This document shows positions 35,946 to 49,600 of a DNA stretch of 64,000 nucleotides, in pieces (the first letter of the stretch is position 1; each line of letters opens with the position of its first letter). The stretch lies in assembly GCA_008508345.1 (NCBI GenBank), contig QNGE01003590.1, forward strand, positions 16,544 through 80,543. Direction: 5' to 3'. Source of the stretch: Paragonimus westermani (taxonomy: Eukaryota; Platyhelminthes; Trematoda; Plagiorchiida; Troglotrematidae). The notes under the pieces are model-generated. The model was given only the letters and a program-made list of their open reading frames with translations. It was not told the DNA's origin and ran no database searches. A program made the position numbers and the translations under genes.

Positions 35946-36486
35946 TTCATTAAACTGACAGTGATATGAAAGAACTTGAAATAGAGGAGAGAAAAATTGC
36001 TTGAAGATGTAACTTGGTCGATTTAGACGCTATGTGGCCCCCAAACACTGTTTCGTGTGGAATATGCGCTGGTTTCTCATAAAATTACTTGCCATAATGA
36101 AAGGTTAGTTTCAGAGGTTCCGTGTTACACCTTATATCAGTAGGTTTTAGGTTAAAAATACATCAATCGTTGGATCGGCACTGTCCAATCATGGTCAGTT
36201 TGCATTGGTAATATTGACAGATGTACTCAGTCGTTATAGCTGACTATACAACGTCGGTCTCATTGGAGCACCAATTAATTTTCTTACAGACGCAGTGATG
36301 AGAACTAGTCACGTGGTTGATCGCGTTCACCTAATATACGACAGGTAATCCGAGGGCTCCAAATAATAACTTTTTATGCTTTACACTTTATCCGCATCAC
36401 GAACTCGGAAAGTCGTGAATGACACTGCGGTTTTCAATACAGATAACCGGCTAGAAATTACACTGCTGATAATATATCTAGCGTGT

Positions 36487-36800
36487 TTAAGTAGCTGAAT
36501 GGGAACGGATCTCAAACGACTTAGAACCACCCTGCATTCTGTCTGTTCTTCCATACACGTCACATTGGGTGGTTAACCAAGTCAAAATATGAGAGTTCTG
36601 AGCCCCCAGCAAGCTTTCGTGGATCAACCGGTAATGCGTACGCCATGTAAACGCATCCACAAGGATGCCAGGACTCGTTAGTTGGATCTCTACTAAATAA
36701 AACTCCTGATGAAGAGACGTGTGATTGACATGATCAAAAATGTTGTTATAGGGAGACTTTGGACGACCGAGTAGGCCAAATTTATAATTCATAAAAACTT
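36487..36800 (-). pseudogene. CR1-like LINE reverse transcriptase fragment
   Basis: The minus-strand translation contains FDHVNHTSLHQEFYLVEIQL followed by ILVDAFTWRTHYRLI and ESLLGAQ. This matches the RT motif A region of CR1/jockey-type LINEs, where a (K/R)AFD.V.H..L stretch leads into a (G)I..P...W...FL..R block. The catalytic palm further along is not recognisable and the 5' side fades out. Degenerate; borders approximate. Confidence 0.5.
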
Positions 36801-36870
36801 GTCTGGTGGTTTTGTTCAGACTGACATTTCTGTCAGCTAGGATTGATATTATGAATCGTAGCTCGTACAC

Positions 36871-39800
36871 TGGAAAACCTTTAGTATGTACGCAAATAAC
36901 CTTTCTTTGTACTAACTAACGGATGTGCGATTACGGTATTCAACTATAGAAAAAATGAATAGGGGCCGGCGCAGGTTTCAAGGTAGGGATTAAATAAGAA
37001 TGGTTTGTTAACTGTTCAGCTACTGACTACCAAAATATTCACACCGTTTGGCATGTTTCGCGTTCCATAAAACACTTCCGTTGGGGCACTTTAAAAGTTA
37101 ATGTTGTGAATTCAACGGATGGCTGACCGGTAAGTTGCTTGCTGCTGAGCACGAAAACAGTAAACGTATATAAGTACACCACCTCAACAGTCCCTATTCA
37201 TTTTCGAGACGCATGTTAGTCGTAAATCGTTTGATTCTTCTTGGACACTTACAGTTCCTAATGACTAGTTGTTTCCGATTGCCGTCCAGTATATCCGTTC
37301 TTTTGGACGCTGAGAATCTTTGTTAATTCCAGAGAAAGCATTCCTCCTTGCGGTTCTTGAACTACCGGTCACCAGAGCCACTGGGCGGTATACAAACCAA
37401 TAGTCTATCAAGTTTACGTGATGCAATCCCCCTCATATTACCGTAGGACTCGTAAGAGGACAAATGTGCGGGCAGTTCTTTTCAATAATTATTACCACAC
37501 TCTTACAGTTGCACGATACGAACTATGTATGATAACTCTAGTGAGGCCTCACAACTTGGCTCAAGAACCATCACTCGATGTGGCCAATATAAAGAATGAA
37601 TAAGCCCTTGGTCGTCTGTGGCCATTTATGCCTTTGATCAAGGCAAGTCACCCGATCGGTTTAGCGGATCCGTTCACGCCATTGCATGAGGTCAGCGTGA
37701 TATAATTTAGGCAAGTGAGAGGTCAATACTGGCCGTTGCAGAGGTCACTGCAATTAGCCTACGATCAGCGCCACTGCTGGTTCCAAAACGGCTACTCAAG
37801 ATAACGTTCAACATTCCATGGAGGTGGATTCAGATACTGGATAAAATGGTTACAGCAATATGCTTATTCTCTTACAAACTTTGCACAACTTACATGATTG
37901 GTGTTATATAATCATTTCTCATGAATCGAGGGAAACAAGCATTAATACTTCACACCTCTTGCTCTAGGGACGTGTTCCCTGTTGCTCCGGGTAAACCCAT
38001 ACACATTTATCCAAGATGAATACGAAACACCGACAATAAGCTTGTGTGTCACGTGCTTCTTTTCATGATAGGTCAAATCGGTCAGTAAATGCCGCAGATG
38101 TGGAGAATATCATGGTCCATTGGAAGAATGTTGGCTGCGTGAGAGCATGTTCACGCTTGCTTGATTTTCAGGTTATTTAGAAATAACTGAATAAGGGAGA
38201 TGGTGAGTTTATTTAAACAGTTTTACGCACTCAAACACAGAACGCACACTTCAGTAGCTCATGACTCGCCTTACATACCAACGACGAATCATGAGCTATT
38301 GGGCAGTACTTACTGACTTTAGTACTGAAATATAACTTGATGTGTTTTAGCGTAACAAACTTGTGTACTCACTCTGGTCGCGGCGAAAGAATAAGTGCTC
38401 ACTTGGAGAACATTCAGAGTGAAAATAAGCAACAGTTCTTAAACAGGTGATCATCATTCACCTATACTTGTAATAAGACGCAATGCAAGAGTGAGCATGA
38501 ACACACAACGTAGAATAAACTGGAGAAATGGGCATGCATCTAATGGAGATTCAAGTCCCTAAACAAGGTCTGTTGACCATTACTCATAGCCAAATCCTAA
38601 GATTTCTAATCACGGGTACGCATATCCCCTGATCCTCAGCCGACAAGCATGTCTGCGTATCAGATTTTTCATTATCCACTTCGAAGTCTTTGTCTGACCT
38701 GCTCGCTGCCTCTTCCGACAGGCCCTACAGGCCGGAAACAAGGTTGGATGAGACAGACCGTGATGTAGTGTAGGAAACATAGATCCACATCATTGACAAG
38801 CGATCACTTTAAGCAGAAGTGGTCCGTGAAGTTCGTTATCTGACATTCCGCTAATCGAGCTACCACATACCAGTAAGTATGTGCAGCCAGCGGCTACGAA
38901 GGTTACATGATTGACAAACATTGCCTACATGACACAAATCTAAAACGAGACAAAGTGCGTAGATGTTCAGTAAACCCGCTCATATTCAGTGCGTGAAGAA
39001 CACGATATTCTGTCGCTTAAAATGTGACCGTCAACAGCTTTGATTATATTTCTGTCAAAAACTGTGCACTTACACCGAAAGACAACGTCTTCCATCTTTT
39101 TCTACCATGTTCAATCAGAGGCACTCTCAAACGCGGGCTGCCGCTAGGCCTAAACCGGTATTTCACACTTTTAGGGTACAAAGCACACTCAGTGCCGACA
39201 AAATGTGAACAATTAAAGTATCTTGAGCTGTCTGTAGATTATCATAGGTTAGAGAGTTATTATTCGCAAGTGCTAAACCACAATTCCGTTAAACGAGGGA
39301 AACCTGGAATTATTGGACTGGTCACCTGCTACTGCCCTCTAATATGTAATTCACAAGAAAGTTGGGGACGAAAAAGTGCACAGCTGACTGTTCCAAATCC
39401 ATCGATCATCAAATAGGACCTTTTAGAATTCCGTAGGCTTCTATTCACCCCTATATCTTTTTACACAAAGCTTGATGGCGTTTAACAAAGTTATGGGGCA
39501 AAACCTATCCCATGAGATAAGACCAAGAAACAGCCCTTTTTGACGGAACCGTTTGCTCAAAGAAAGTCTAAGGCAGTTTTCTCTCTATATATATGCACAT
39601 ATAGTAGTACATACGCTAGCACAGCGTATATGTGGTAGTACATAATGGTGTTGCTTGAATCCCAGTGTTTTACGAACGGTGCGGAATTGAGTAATACAGC
39701 TCCAGTCAAGACAGAAACCACCTCGCTTCCGTTCGATCCAGTTTGTTAGTGAAGAAGAAATTATATGAAAGACGAAAGTGGTTAGAACTTTTGACGAGAC

Positions 39801-42800
39801 GGAAATTAAACTTCTTTGGTGAGTAGAGTAAACGTGATGTGGATCTGCTTTGAAATTAGAAATAGCAGCAGCCTTACGTCAGACCAAGTTTCACCAACAG
39901 TGTGAGTTAGATGTCGACTGAGCACCGTAAGACCATAAAGGAAACTAGCCTGATGAATACTGAGAAGGGGCCGTGTGGAGCCTAATAGACTGAAATATGA
40001 CTCGAAATTTTGCTTCAGAATGTGGGTTAATAGCTAGTAATTAGGAGATAAGAATGAGTAAATCTTCTGTGATTAACTATATTGATGACCAACTAATTCA
40101 CGCTTGAAAGAAATTTTCCAAACTTTTCACACGTTGAGACAAGGTGTATGTTGGGTACTCTTTATTTTCACAAACCATACTGCCTGCAGTGAGCTGTTTG
40201 ATACTCGTGAAGCCGTGGCTTCCCCCACCTCTGAGTTATGATGAGTTCACCGGACATTCTGATCACTGGTTAAGCCCACCAAAATTCTAATCACAGTAAT
40301 TCACAAGCAACACTGTGCCTGCTGTCAGTGGTGAGACACTGTCGAATGTCAAAACCTTGAACGGGAACTAGAAGATCCACCTTTTCTTGTCAGACAAATT
40401 ACATTCACTAGTGCCCATTGAGAACAACACTTGACGATCAAGGGCAATTGATATCGCTAGATGCTACTGATGCTGGTTGGCAGGATGCAAGTCCTGGTGA
40501 TGAATCAGTGGCGTCGGGTGTACGAATTTCGTTACGACGATCTGATAAAGATCTGAGTTGTACAACTTAAGCATTTATTCGAGAGAAAGTTGAAGCAAGC
40601 CATGTTTGGTTGATACTACCAGTGGTCTGTAAGGCTATTTCTTCCATCATTGCATTATAGCCAACCTGTATCCCGGGCTGGTTGCGAAGGTTAAAACACC
40701 ATATTTCACAACATCCATAGATGCGGCAAACGTTGGTATCCGCCGACAAACAACAGTTATCTGCTCACAGCTACGGCAAACAGTCGCTATTGTCCAGACC
40801 ATGAGCGCTTGTAAACTAAACCTATCAAACCGGTTTTATCCATTTTTTTACGAACGGCTCGCGCAGTATATTTATCAGTAAATAGCATGCTTTATGATAA
40901 AAGCGTTTTATTTTCTTGACAAAATTAATCTTCGACTGTATTCTGAATAGAGCTGATTAGAGCACAAGTAGAAATGATTAGCAGACAAGATTTGTCTTTT
41001 TAATGTTCGTCAACCTAAACAAACATTTTTTCGAATGGCAAAACTTTCGCTGCCGACTAAATTCCACCCATGAAACAGTTTTAGCGCTTTCGCCTAAATC
41101 AATTCCATCATTGTTCAAGCCATTAGCTAAGGCCACAGGAATACCGGGTAGACGAACTGTGAACACTCCTTGTGAGTTGTCAGACTAATAAAAAAAGTTA
41201 CGTTCTACCGTTTTGATTTTGAGTACGAGCCCCAGATAGATAACGGTTTTCGGTGAAAATAGACTGCAGTATAAGGGTGGGTATTAACAACTGACCATCG
41301 GACGGTAATGTCTAAGCTTGAAAAACCAGTAATTTCAACATGATACGAAGTTTCACCACATTGTTGACAGTAATAGAACCCTGGTCTGATTCAAACTGAG
41401 CAGCGTTGAAAGACTACGTGAAATTTAACCGAGTTACCATATCGAACATGGAAAATTGCAGTTTTCTGGTTGAAAGTGGTTGTCGCGGCGATAGCAGCTG
41501 AACTGGGAACTTTCAGCTCAGATACATTGGTCTATGAATGACAAATATCCGGATGAGAAATGTTTGAACCAGAAGTCGCGTTTCTAAGTTATTTGGTTGC
41601 TCAATGCTTTTCCGAATTTTACGTTGAGAAAGCTGATGATTACTGGGTCCACATTCGAGGTAACAGAGCAACGCAAAGGTTAATCACAAACGGTTGAGAC
41701 TAGAAAGTTTGATACGAAGGTTCGTCCATGTTTGTTGTCCGGTCATCAGAGCACTAGATAATGCGCTGGTGTAATGGTCACAAGAACGGCTCTTCAGCTG
41801 TCAGTGGTGTTATGGACTACCTCACTAATCGACCCCAAAACCCTTCTAAAGTTCATCAAGTGCACCCCTGTGAAGTAGCCCAACTGATCTAATTGTGTGA
41901 ACCCAAACTCTATGCAGATTACCTTGCTACTGTTCAGTAATATCAGCATATATTTACTGACCAGTGTCTGAGGAAACTAATGTTTTACTTGAATGGGACT
42001 CTCAAAAAAAACACAATTGATTTCAGTAACTAGTTTAGGTGTACCAAGAAGTCTACGAGCTGTTCGCTGGAAGTAAAATACTTTCAAGTAAACTGACAAC
42101 AGTGGTCAGGTGTGATGGTCAATCCCTCAAACGGAAGCCCACTGTTAGTTAACCAGTTATTCATTCATTTTGATCAATTTTCCATGGCTTACAGTCACTG
42201 TGTTCACACCAGCTGTGTGAAACGTAGGCAAGCAGGTTTTAAAATGAGAACATTAGTATCTGATGTTTTAAAACAAACAAGGAATAAACGGAAAACAATA
42301 GATCTAATCAACCTTCAATATGGTGCCTCTCCAGAAAGTAAAACAGCTTATGGTTAATCACGTACAGTGCATGTCATGGATCACGATACAACCACACAGT
42401 GGCCACACAATGTTTGAGACAGACAAAATATGTCGGGACTGAATTCACGTTGTTGTGGTTACTTAGTTAGTTCGTGAATTTCAAAATCTTTTACCAAGTT
42501 GTGTTGCGTGGAAGCGAACAGCTGTGATGAGAATTTTACGATGTCAAAACTCAATTGCTCACCTCGAAAGGTGAACACATAATCTACGTATATATCATTG
42601 ACTTGGTATTACGCTAACACATTTGCTTCCGTTCAGTTCGTTTAAGTGAAAAATGATGCGTATTTGTCACCGTCCGTGTATAAAAGCGGAAAGTCAAATG
42701 CTACCTTCCAAGATTGAGACTTTTGAAGAGCTCAGCCTGCTTCTTAGTTTTGTCCCCAGGAAAGAAGATTAACGTGACATTTGAGACCTTAACTCGTTGG

Positions 42801-45170
42801 CCTGAGACGATGAGTACAAAAAGCATTTCCTTGATATTTGACACATTGTTATGTCCCCGCCTCGATATGATTTATCAAGCGTATCAGCCACATTCCGTTT
42901 AAAAAATCCAGTTGGTAGAAAGGGTACGGTGTGGAGCCACACAACTCGGTTTAACGCTTCACACAATTTCATTCACCGAATAACTGCCTAAACCCGGTCA
43001 AATTGTAGGGTACCGTTAACATTTCAGTGACAGTCTTAGTCTGATCTGTAAAACGTTGTCAGCAGATGTATCCCCTGAGACACGTTGTTGAGCTTGGTCA
43101 GAATCATTATCTCTAAGGTCACCGTGTAGTCACATGGGCTGCTCGAGGTAAGTCCAACACTCTTTTGGCTTAAGGGTGTCAAGTTCACAACAACCTGCAT
43201 GAGCCTACACCGACAACACAGGCAGCAGAAGACTTTAAGCCAATGCCTGCCACACATTTATGGTCCTATTCTGTACCTCCAGGTCACGATATGACTGGCT
43301 CTAATACGTAAGAACATCTAGTCTAGTGATTCTTCTTGAAAGGAGACCGACTCAAAAATTTTCAGGTATATAAGAGATGTGGTCAGTTGTTAGTGATTTA
43401 CGACTTATATAGACAACAAAACTATCAACGAAAACAGCCAGAAGACAACTGAATCACTGAGGAAGAACATAATGGAGAACAAGAGTTCGTTTAGACGTAC
43501 AGGTGTGTGGAAATTCTCCAAACGTAAAACGAATAGATGGCACCGAACTTTAGAACGGTGTTCTTTGGTGTAAATGAATTATATAGATGACTGACAGTAA
43601 GGCGTTTTATCCTGTAGTGAAGTCGGTGAACAGGCTAAATCACCGCGCACCACAACTGTTTCTACCCAAGTCTCCTAATATGCAGTCCACATATTTTTGT
43701 TGTACGCAGTCAATAATTCTGTCACGTTTATAAACCAATTAGCAGTTAGCAAGCAAACTATCTGCAATAGAACGCACGAAATGTTTGTGCGGTTCAAGAA
43801 CGGTCAAATACTGACCGAGTGTGCAACAAAAATTCGAGGGACGGTGCCTCAGTGTGGTTTTACGACAAAATTTGTGATGATTTTTGATAACATTCAGTAC
43901 AGGTAATCGACGGCAACTGAGTTGTGATTAAGAAATATGGGTTCACTTGTCATATGAATACAACCACTTTGTTGCTCACCATGTAAATGTTGTCAGAGTT
44001 CAGTTATATCGTCATAAACATGGGAAGCGATACCTTCGCATAAGAACAAAAACGGTATGATGCTACCGTCTGAAATCTAGGAGGCACGAACCAGATTAAT
44101 ACTTGGATAAATTATTGTTACTGATTCGGTTCTGTGTGGGTTTCCGACACCGTTTTTTATGCTGGTCACATGCATGATTTAATCGTCTGTAAATAACACT
44201 GCAAGCTGGCATGAAATACTTCACAATATGTATAGTAAATCTCACTAACGAATATCAACAATTAGTTAATCAGCTTTATTTTTTACAAACGGATTTTCAT
44301 GTATAAATCCCACTTGCTAAATCTAATCACATTATTCGACAGTGACACGGATAGTATTTTTTATAGAAAAAAACGAATATACAACTCACTTGCTGTTCCA
44401 CTTTTACGGCACTGACTAAAACTTGCTGTACACGTTTTCATATTCATCAGAATCTAGGTAGTGAGAAAGTTTAACGTCATTTTACTAGCCAATCTATAAC
44501 GGGATGTCTACATGATCGATTTCTTATCTGTCAGCCCACGCTCTTCACATGGGACAACCAAGTCCCAAACAGCGGTAGGCATGGCGAATCAAATCGCTTA
44601 CCTCGACAACAGATATTGCCCACTAATATTTCCTACCCTTTCGGCAAGCAAGCGCACGCTGTTTTAGACATAAGCGCACGGACGAAAACTACTTCAGAGA
44701 GGGAAATACGAAGATTAGCAATCACGTCGTCAAAAGGAGACGTAACGTTTTTAGTATTTAAATCCACAGTAGGAGTGTACACAATGCAGATGCAATTCTC
44801 CACTGTTGTATACAAATGAGAGACTCCGTTTAACATCCTTCCAAAAATATGAACTTGAGTAGTATATTATGAAGTTCCGCTAAAACCTACTGGTTGATGT
44901 TAGTAGCATAAAGTGGCGTATCTTGTCTGAGAAGGTGCACACCATTAAGTGCACTATGGAGTAGGTTGTGACGATTACTCTGTCAGTCCACAGTGGTAAA
45001 CAAAATGCTAAATAACCAACGAGCTGGACAGAGTTCTACCATGGTCTGTCGAGTGTAGTGCACCGACGTCAATACACGCTAGTCGAGATAAGATCAGTCA
45101 AACTTAAACAATCTTGACTACACTAAGTGAGGGACTAGAATTTTGGAGGAGGATCCTGTGGATCAGCGTA
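36871..45170. other. Intergenic or intronic stretch without supportable genes
   Basis: I found no recognisable protein motif, RNA gene or large repeat here. Minor items: a 14-bp hairpin (38255-38298, one mismatch), AT-rich simple sequence near 39580-39650, and a 130-codon open frame at 39024-39416 without motif. A 70-codon frame at 43697-43906 ends in a donor-like TACAG|GTAATC, too weak to call an exon. Confidence 0.45.
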
Positions 45171-45174
45171 AAGT

Positions 45175-45365
45175 ATGCCAATATGGTGAGTGAAGTTTGT
45201 AACAGTAATGTTCCACGTACTATACTAGTCCGCCCTGTGATCATTAATACGACCAGTTGTATTTGGCCTGAAAGGACTAACGTGTGGCTTCGTCTTAGAG
45301 AACATATCTCTAATTTAATTCCCATGAAACGTTCCTTATATGGTTCCCGAAGGTTTGTTTCATAG
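45175..45365 (+). pseudogene. Possible relic of a Penelope GIY-YIG domain
   Basis: Plus-strand translation includes TTSCIW, then ERTNVWLRLREHISNLI. This resembles the region after YIG in Penelope endonucleases, compared with RNLRQRKAEHIPKWL in the copy near 25.0 kb. The YIG itself is not preserved, so the similarity is limited to the Asn, Arg and Glu-His-Ile pattern and could be chance. Confidence 0.25.
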
Positions 45366-46450
45366 TAGAAGGTAACTGATGACAAAATTTCAGGGTCTAC
45401 CATAAGTGTATCATATAGGAAGATCTTTCTTCCTGGGTACAAGACTACACATGCTTAACTTATGTAACTGACAGGAAGGCTATTTAAATCTCCCTATCGG
45501 TCGACTTGTTTATCGACTCAACAACCCATCGTATAGGAACTCGTACTCCCGAGATGAAAGTCTTCGGTTCGATGCTGCTTCATACTGTTACTACCTGATG
45601 TGTTCAGGTAGAGAATCTAAACTTCTTCATGGAAAACCGGAATGCCAGTTAGATTCAAGAAACCTGCTCAATTGTTGTTTGTTAACTACTGGTTTGAAAA
45701 GGGAGCCAGCTGGCTACCTGAAATGGATTGCATCCAAACAGAAGTCGTTCACACACGTTAGGTTCGAAAAAGTGTTAAAATTCCATAAGATTACATTCAC
45801 AGGCTGTCTACATTTATAGTTTTCAGACAAAAAAACTTCAATCCACTGGAACTTCACATATTTTGCCCACTTCACGAAAACTATCCTGATCAGGAAGACT
45901 TCAAACAAACTCTCTTCAGAAGAAACCAACCGACCCAAGATTTCCTACTCCAATAGCCCGTGTTAAACGCTTATTCTTGCACTAACTTCAGTTTTCACCA
46001 CTGTTCATTGGCCTATAGGACTACCGGACTTGCTTATGTTAACACATCTATATGTTTTGTCATAACAGCCTATAAATAACTTTCACTTTGAAAGAGGTGT
46101 GTGAATTCTGACAGTCCTAGGATTTGTGACAGCAGACTTAACGTTCGTAAAGTTGTTTTGTACCTATTGTGAACATCGAACGATGGCGACCGAACCTTCC
46201 AGGGATAATTTGGTCATGTAGGATTAAGAATGTGGTGATCAACACATTAGCTGCAGAAATAATCTAACCAGAATTATGACAAGGATAACACCCAAAACTA
46301 CTAATATTCTCCAGAATGAAATCAATCAAAAGACTATTTGATTTTGAAAGTTACACCCAATATGAGTGACGTCCAGGCATTATCAAAATAATACGTAGTT
46401 GGGGTTAAGCTAATCCATATTAAACGACAATTGAAACTGATGGCGGCTTA
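45366..46450. other. Stretch with no recognised feature
   Basis: Short frames only; nothing supportable. Confidence 0.4.
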
Positions 46451-46479
46451 CCTATCCACACCGGTTTTTATACCTGACA

Positions 46480-46625
46480 TTTTCGAAAAACAACAACACA
46501 ATCTAGCTTCACATCCGTTAGAACTGCCCAGTAGTTCATACCCTTGCAATGGGTGGGATCTGAACTCCGGCGATTTGCTTGTGAGGCAGCCATGCTGATC
46601 TCCGCACCGCAGGCCACACAGTAAG
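46480..46625 (-). repeat. tRNA-derived SINE-like sequence
   Basis: On the minus strand an A-box-like TGGCCTGCGGTGCGG (46602-46616) is followed about 34 bases later by a B-box-like GGAGTTCAGATCCCA (46554-46568). That is the internal RNA polymerase III promoter layout of tRNA genes and SINEs. No cloverleaf with a proper anticodon arm can be drawn, so a functional tRNA is unlikely. The tail downstream is TTGTTGTTTTTCG-like. Element borders are guesses. Confidence 0.4.
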
Positions 46626-49600
46626 TGCAACCAAATTGTCACATTCATAAGCCCAGCCATCGTTACTTGTGGATAATGCCCAAATTACAACATCGCTCCC
46701 AAAGACCGCACAGTATGTGCTTTACTAACTCAAATCGATGACTGTGATTAAGACTTCTGGTAAAGTTAGAGACGCAGAAATTCTTAAATATGCCTAACCG
46801 TGTTTCGGTATTTTTATTCACACAAACCCATTTTTAAGATTAGTGATATCAATTATGAACCAAACTTCATCCTGCTTATGTAAAGACTGCCCACTATATC
46901 GACCAGTACGACTATTGTATTTGTGTAATACTGATGAGTAATCCGCATATTTTAATGTAAACTCATCGATACGAGCCCGGTCGTATGAATAATCGTTTAT
47001 CGTATGCTTCCGTAAGCAAGCATTTAATTTAAATCTTACTCCTAGCAGGGATTAGCGGGACAATAACCTAGCTGCCTAGTTTTAAAAAAGGAGAAACGTA
47101 AATTGTAGTGAATAGAATTTGTTCCAAATCAGACCATCATTATCAGCTGTCGTGGAAGTTTGTACTTTCTGTCATTTTTCCAATTCCGTCAATTGAAAAA
47201 GTTGAGAAAAACTATCACCATCATATTGCTGTTGTTGTCATTGTTGTTGCTATTTTTGTTTTTGATGTTCTTGTTGTTGAGGCAGAACGGGATCACTTCT
47301 ATCAAATTCAGTAGCCTGATCGAAAAAGGCCCTGTTGCTGATAGAACCTCAAAGATTTTGACGCCAGGTGGCGAACATATTGACAAACAACACACAGAAT
47401 CACGTGAATTGCCTGAACGGAAGCTTGCAACAAACGATATTCGGACAGTTTTCTAGACATCTAACACTAGGTGGTTTGATCACTTTCTTTGTTGGCGAGA
47501 CTTATTGTAGTTTTACTGGAGGTTTCTGTTGACATTACCTTTAGACTGTTTAAAGTCAGACCTGCGGCTAATTCCTTATTGTAAGTGTGCAGGATTTGCT
47601 TGTGATGTTTACTTGGAAAGTTTTCATAATGAACATGCTTCATTGGTGATAAATCTTATTCTCAAAAATTACAATATTACAGTAACTCGAATATTCCGCA
47701 TACTCATTTGACTTTCTCGTATGGGCCTGCGTCAAACGTTTACCTGTATTACTAATCTAATCAGTTTGTAGCCAGTGAAAGTCGGCTGTTGTTCAGTTAG
47801 TAAAATTGGTTTAGACATTTTTTAAATAAAATTCCCTTCAATATCCCCAATCAGTGAAGTAGCTTAAACGTTTGGAAAGGTGCAGTTAGACAATCTTAGT
47901 CGACCAGTAATCGGTTTCTTTGGAAAGTTTCAGTTGGTTAGGCGGTTTCAAGTCCTTGATGGTTTGAAATTCCAGTCCGCCAGAATATAAGCTCATCATC
48001 TGCCAGTGTTTTCTGTACCGCGTCGAATTCAGTTTGTCCAAGTTTCCGAATCTTACAGCTGCGATGGCAACATTCAGATGTTTAATTGCGGCCCATTATC
48101 ACTTGCCCGTTTGGACACTCTTGCTGTTCACATGAGATTGGAGACTACATGGAGGTTTTCAAACTTAGATATCTCACTGAGAAATGTGTCAAAGATGAGA
48201 CGATACTCCATTTCCTCACTGTTGCTGATGAAGATGCGTAAACCCTTTTGAAGAATCCAACATTTCCATAATATCCTGATTCACTCCCGAGTGACGCGTT
48301 GAGTGAATTATCCGTTAGACTTGCACAAGGGGTCAACTTCAACGAAAATACAAACGATTCACGTCTTACTTCTGAACGAAAGTGTGTGTACATGTATGTA
48401 ATTCTACACGTCAATTTCAGACACAGAGAGCTAGATTTCGTCTCAATGACCAACTTTGCCATAATTTCGTGGGTTTCCAGTTGCAAAAGCCAACAATTCT
48501 GACACACTAGGAAGAATAGAACCGATTACTTACTCTACTCGTAATCTGCACGAATCTTGCGTAAGCAATGCAATCATATCACATCGGCAATAACAGAGAA
48601 GGTTATGGAGATTTATAACGACAATTAGTGCAACAATCAATCGGGTCAGTCCACAGCGGCAACAAAAAACAGAGAATGTACAGACTGAACTGTTTTCTTC
48701 TGATAACAACTTAAGAAATTCCCGTGTCATTCTTACGGTTGCATGTTTTTGCGGGCTGCAATTATTTTTCATCATTTTAAATGTGGAAAGAATTGGTGAG
48801 CTTGAACATCAGTAGATAATTTGCCAAGGCTCTAACGAAATTTTTTGCACTAGCATTCAGTGCAACATGATTCTCTTTTTGATTTCCAGTCGTCTCTTGT
48901 TCTTTCCCTTAACTTTCCTGATATATACTGCCTTCATTTCTAGATAACTATGCAGTCCATCATTCATTATTAAGGATAGAAATTTTCCGCTCTCATCACG
49001 GCAAACTGTAACACACGTGAAGCCCAGTAATTCCATTTCAGTGAAACTGGTTGATAGTTCTTTTCCGGGCTGATGTGAATTATAGTAATGTGCCGTTTAT
49101 TTTACTGCTCGTGTTTACCCACTTTGAAACACTAATCCATGTTCACTCGTTATTGGTCCAAAATGCAAGAACATTCCTAAAGATTCAACTTCGGCGCTCT
49201 CTAACAGTATTTAGTTCAGTCTGCTTGCCTTGTGGCTTCAATGCACACAGACTCCGGATGGAATTCTTATCAAGCTGATGAGCTAGTTTGGAAAGACCGA
49301 CTATTCCATTTTGTTGCGGCCAGTTGAATTTCGCCTTTGAGTATGACCTAAAATGATTAAACGGAAATGCGATAACGATGTGTCAGGAATAGACGGTAAC
49401 TATGAAATTACATCCAAAGAAATTGTAACGCGGTTGCATTAGACATTATTCTGCATCATTTTCCTGACTCGTTTTTTTATACCAAATTTAGTCATAAAGA
49501 AGCATATTCACAGATGCCAGTCGACGATGATATTAGTGGGCTCATTCTAATCAACACTCCGCTTAAACTATATTGTCACTAGTTATTACCCTTCGGTTTG

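Noticed and set aside
38255..38298. 14-bp imperfect hairpin
   Set aside because: Too short to distinguish from chance in 64 kb.
39024..39416. 130-codon plus-strand open frame
   Set aside because: No motif or conserved-looking block, and isolated.
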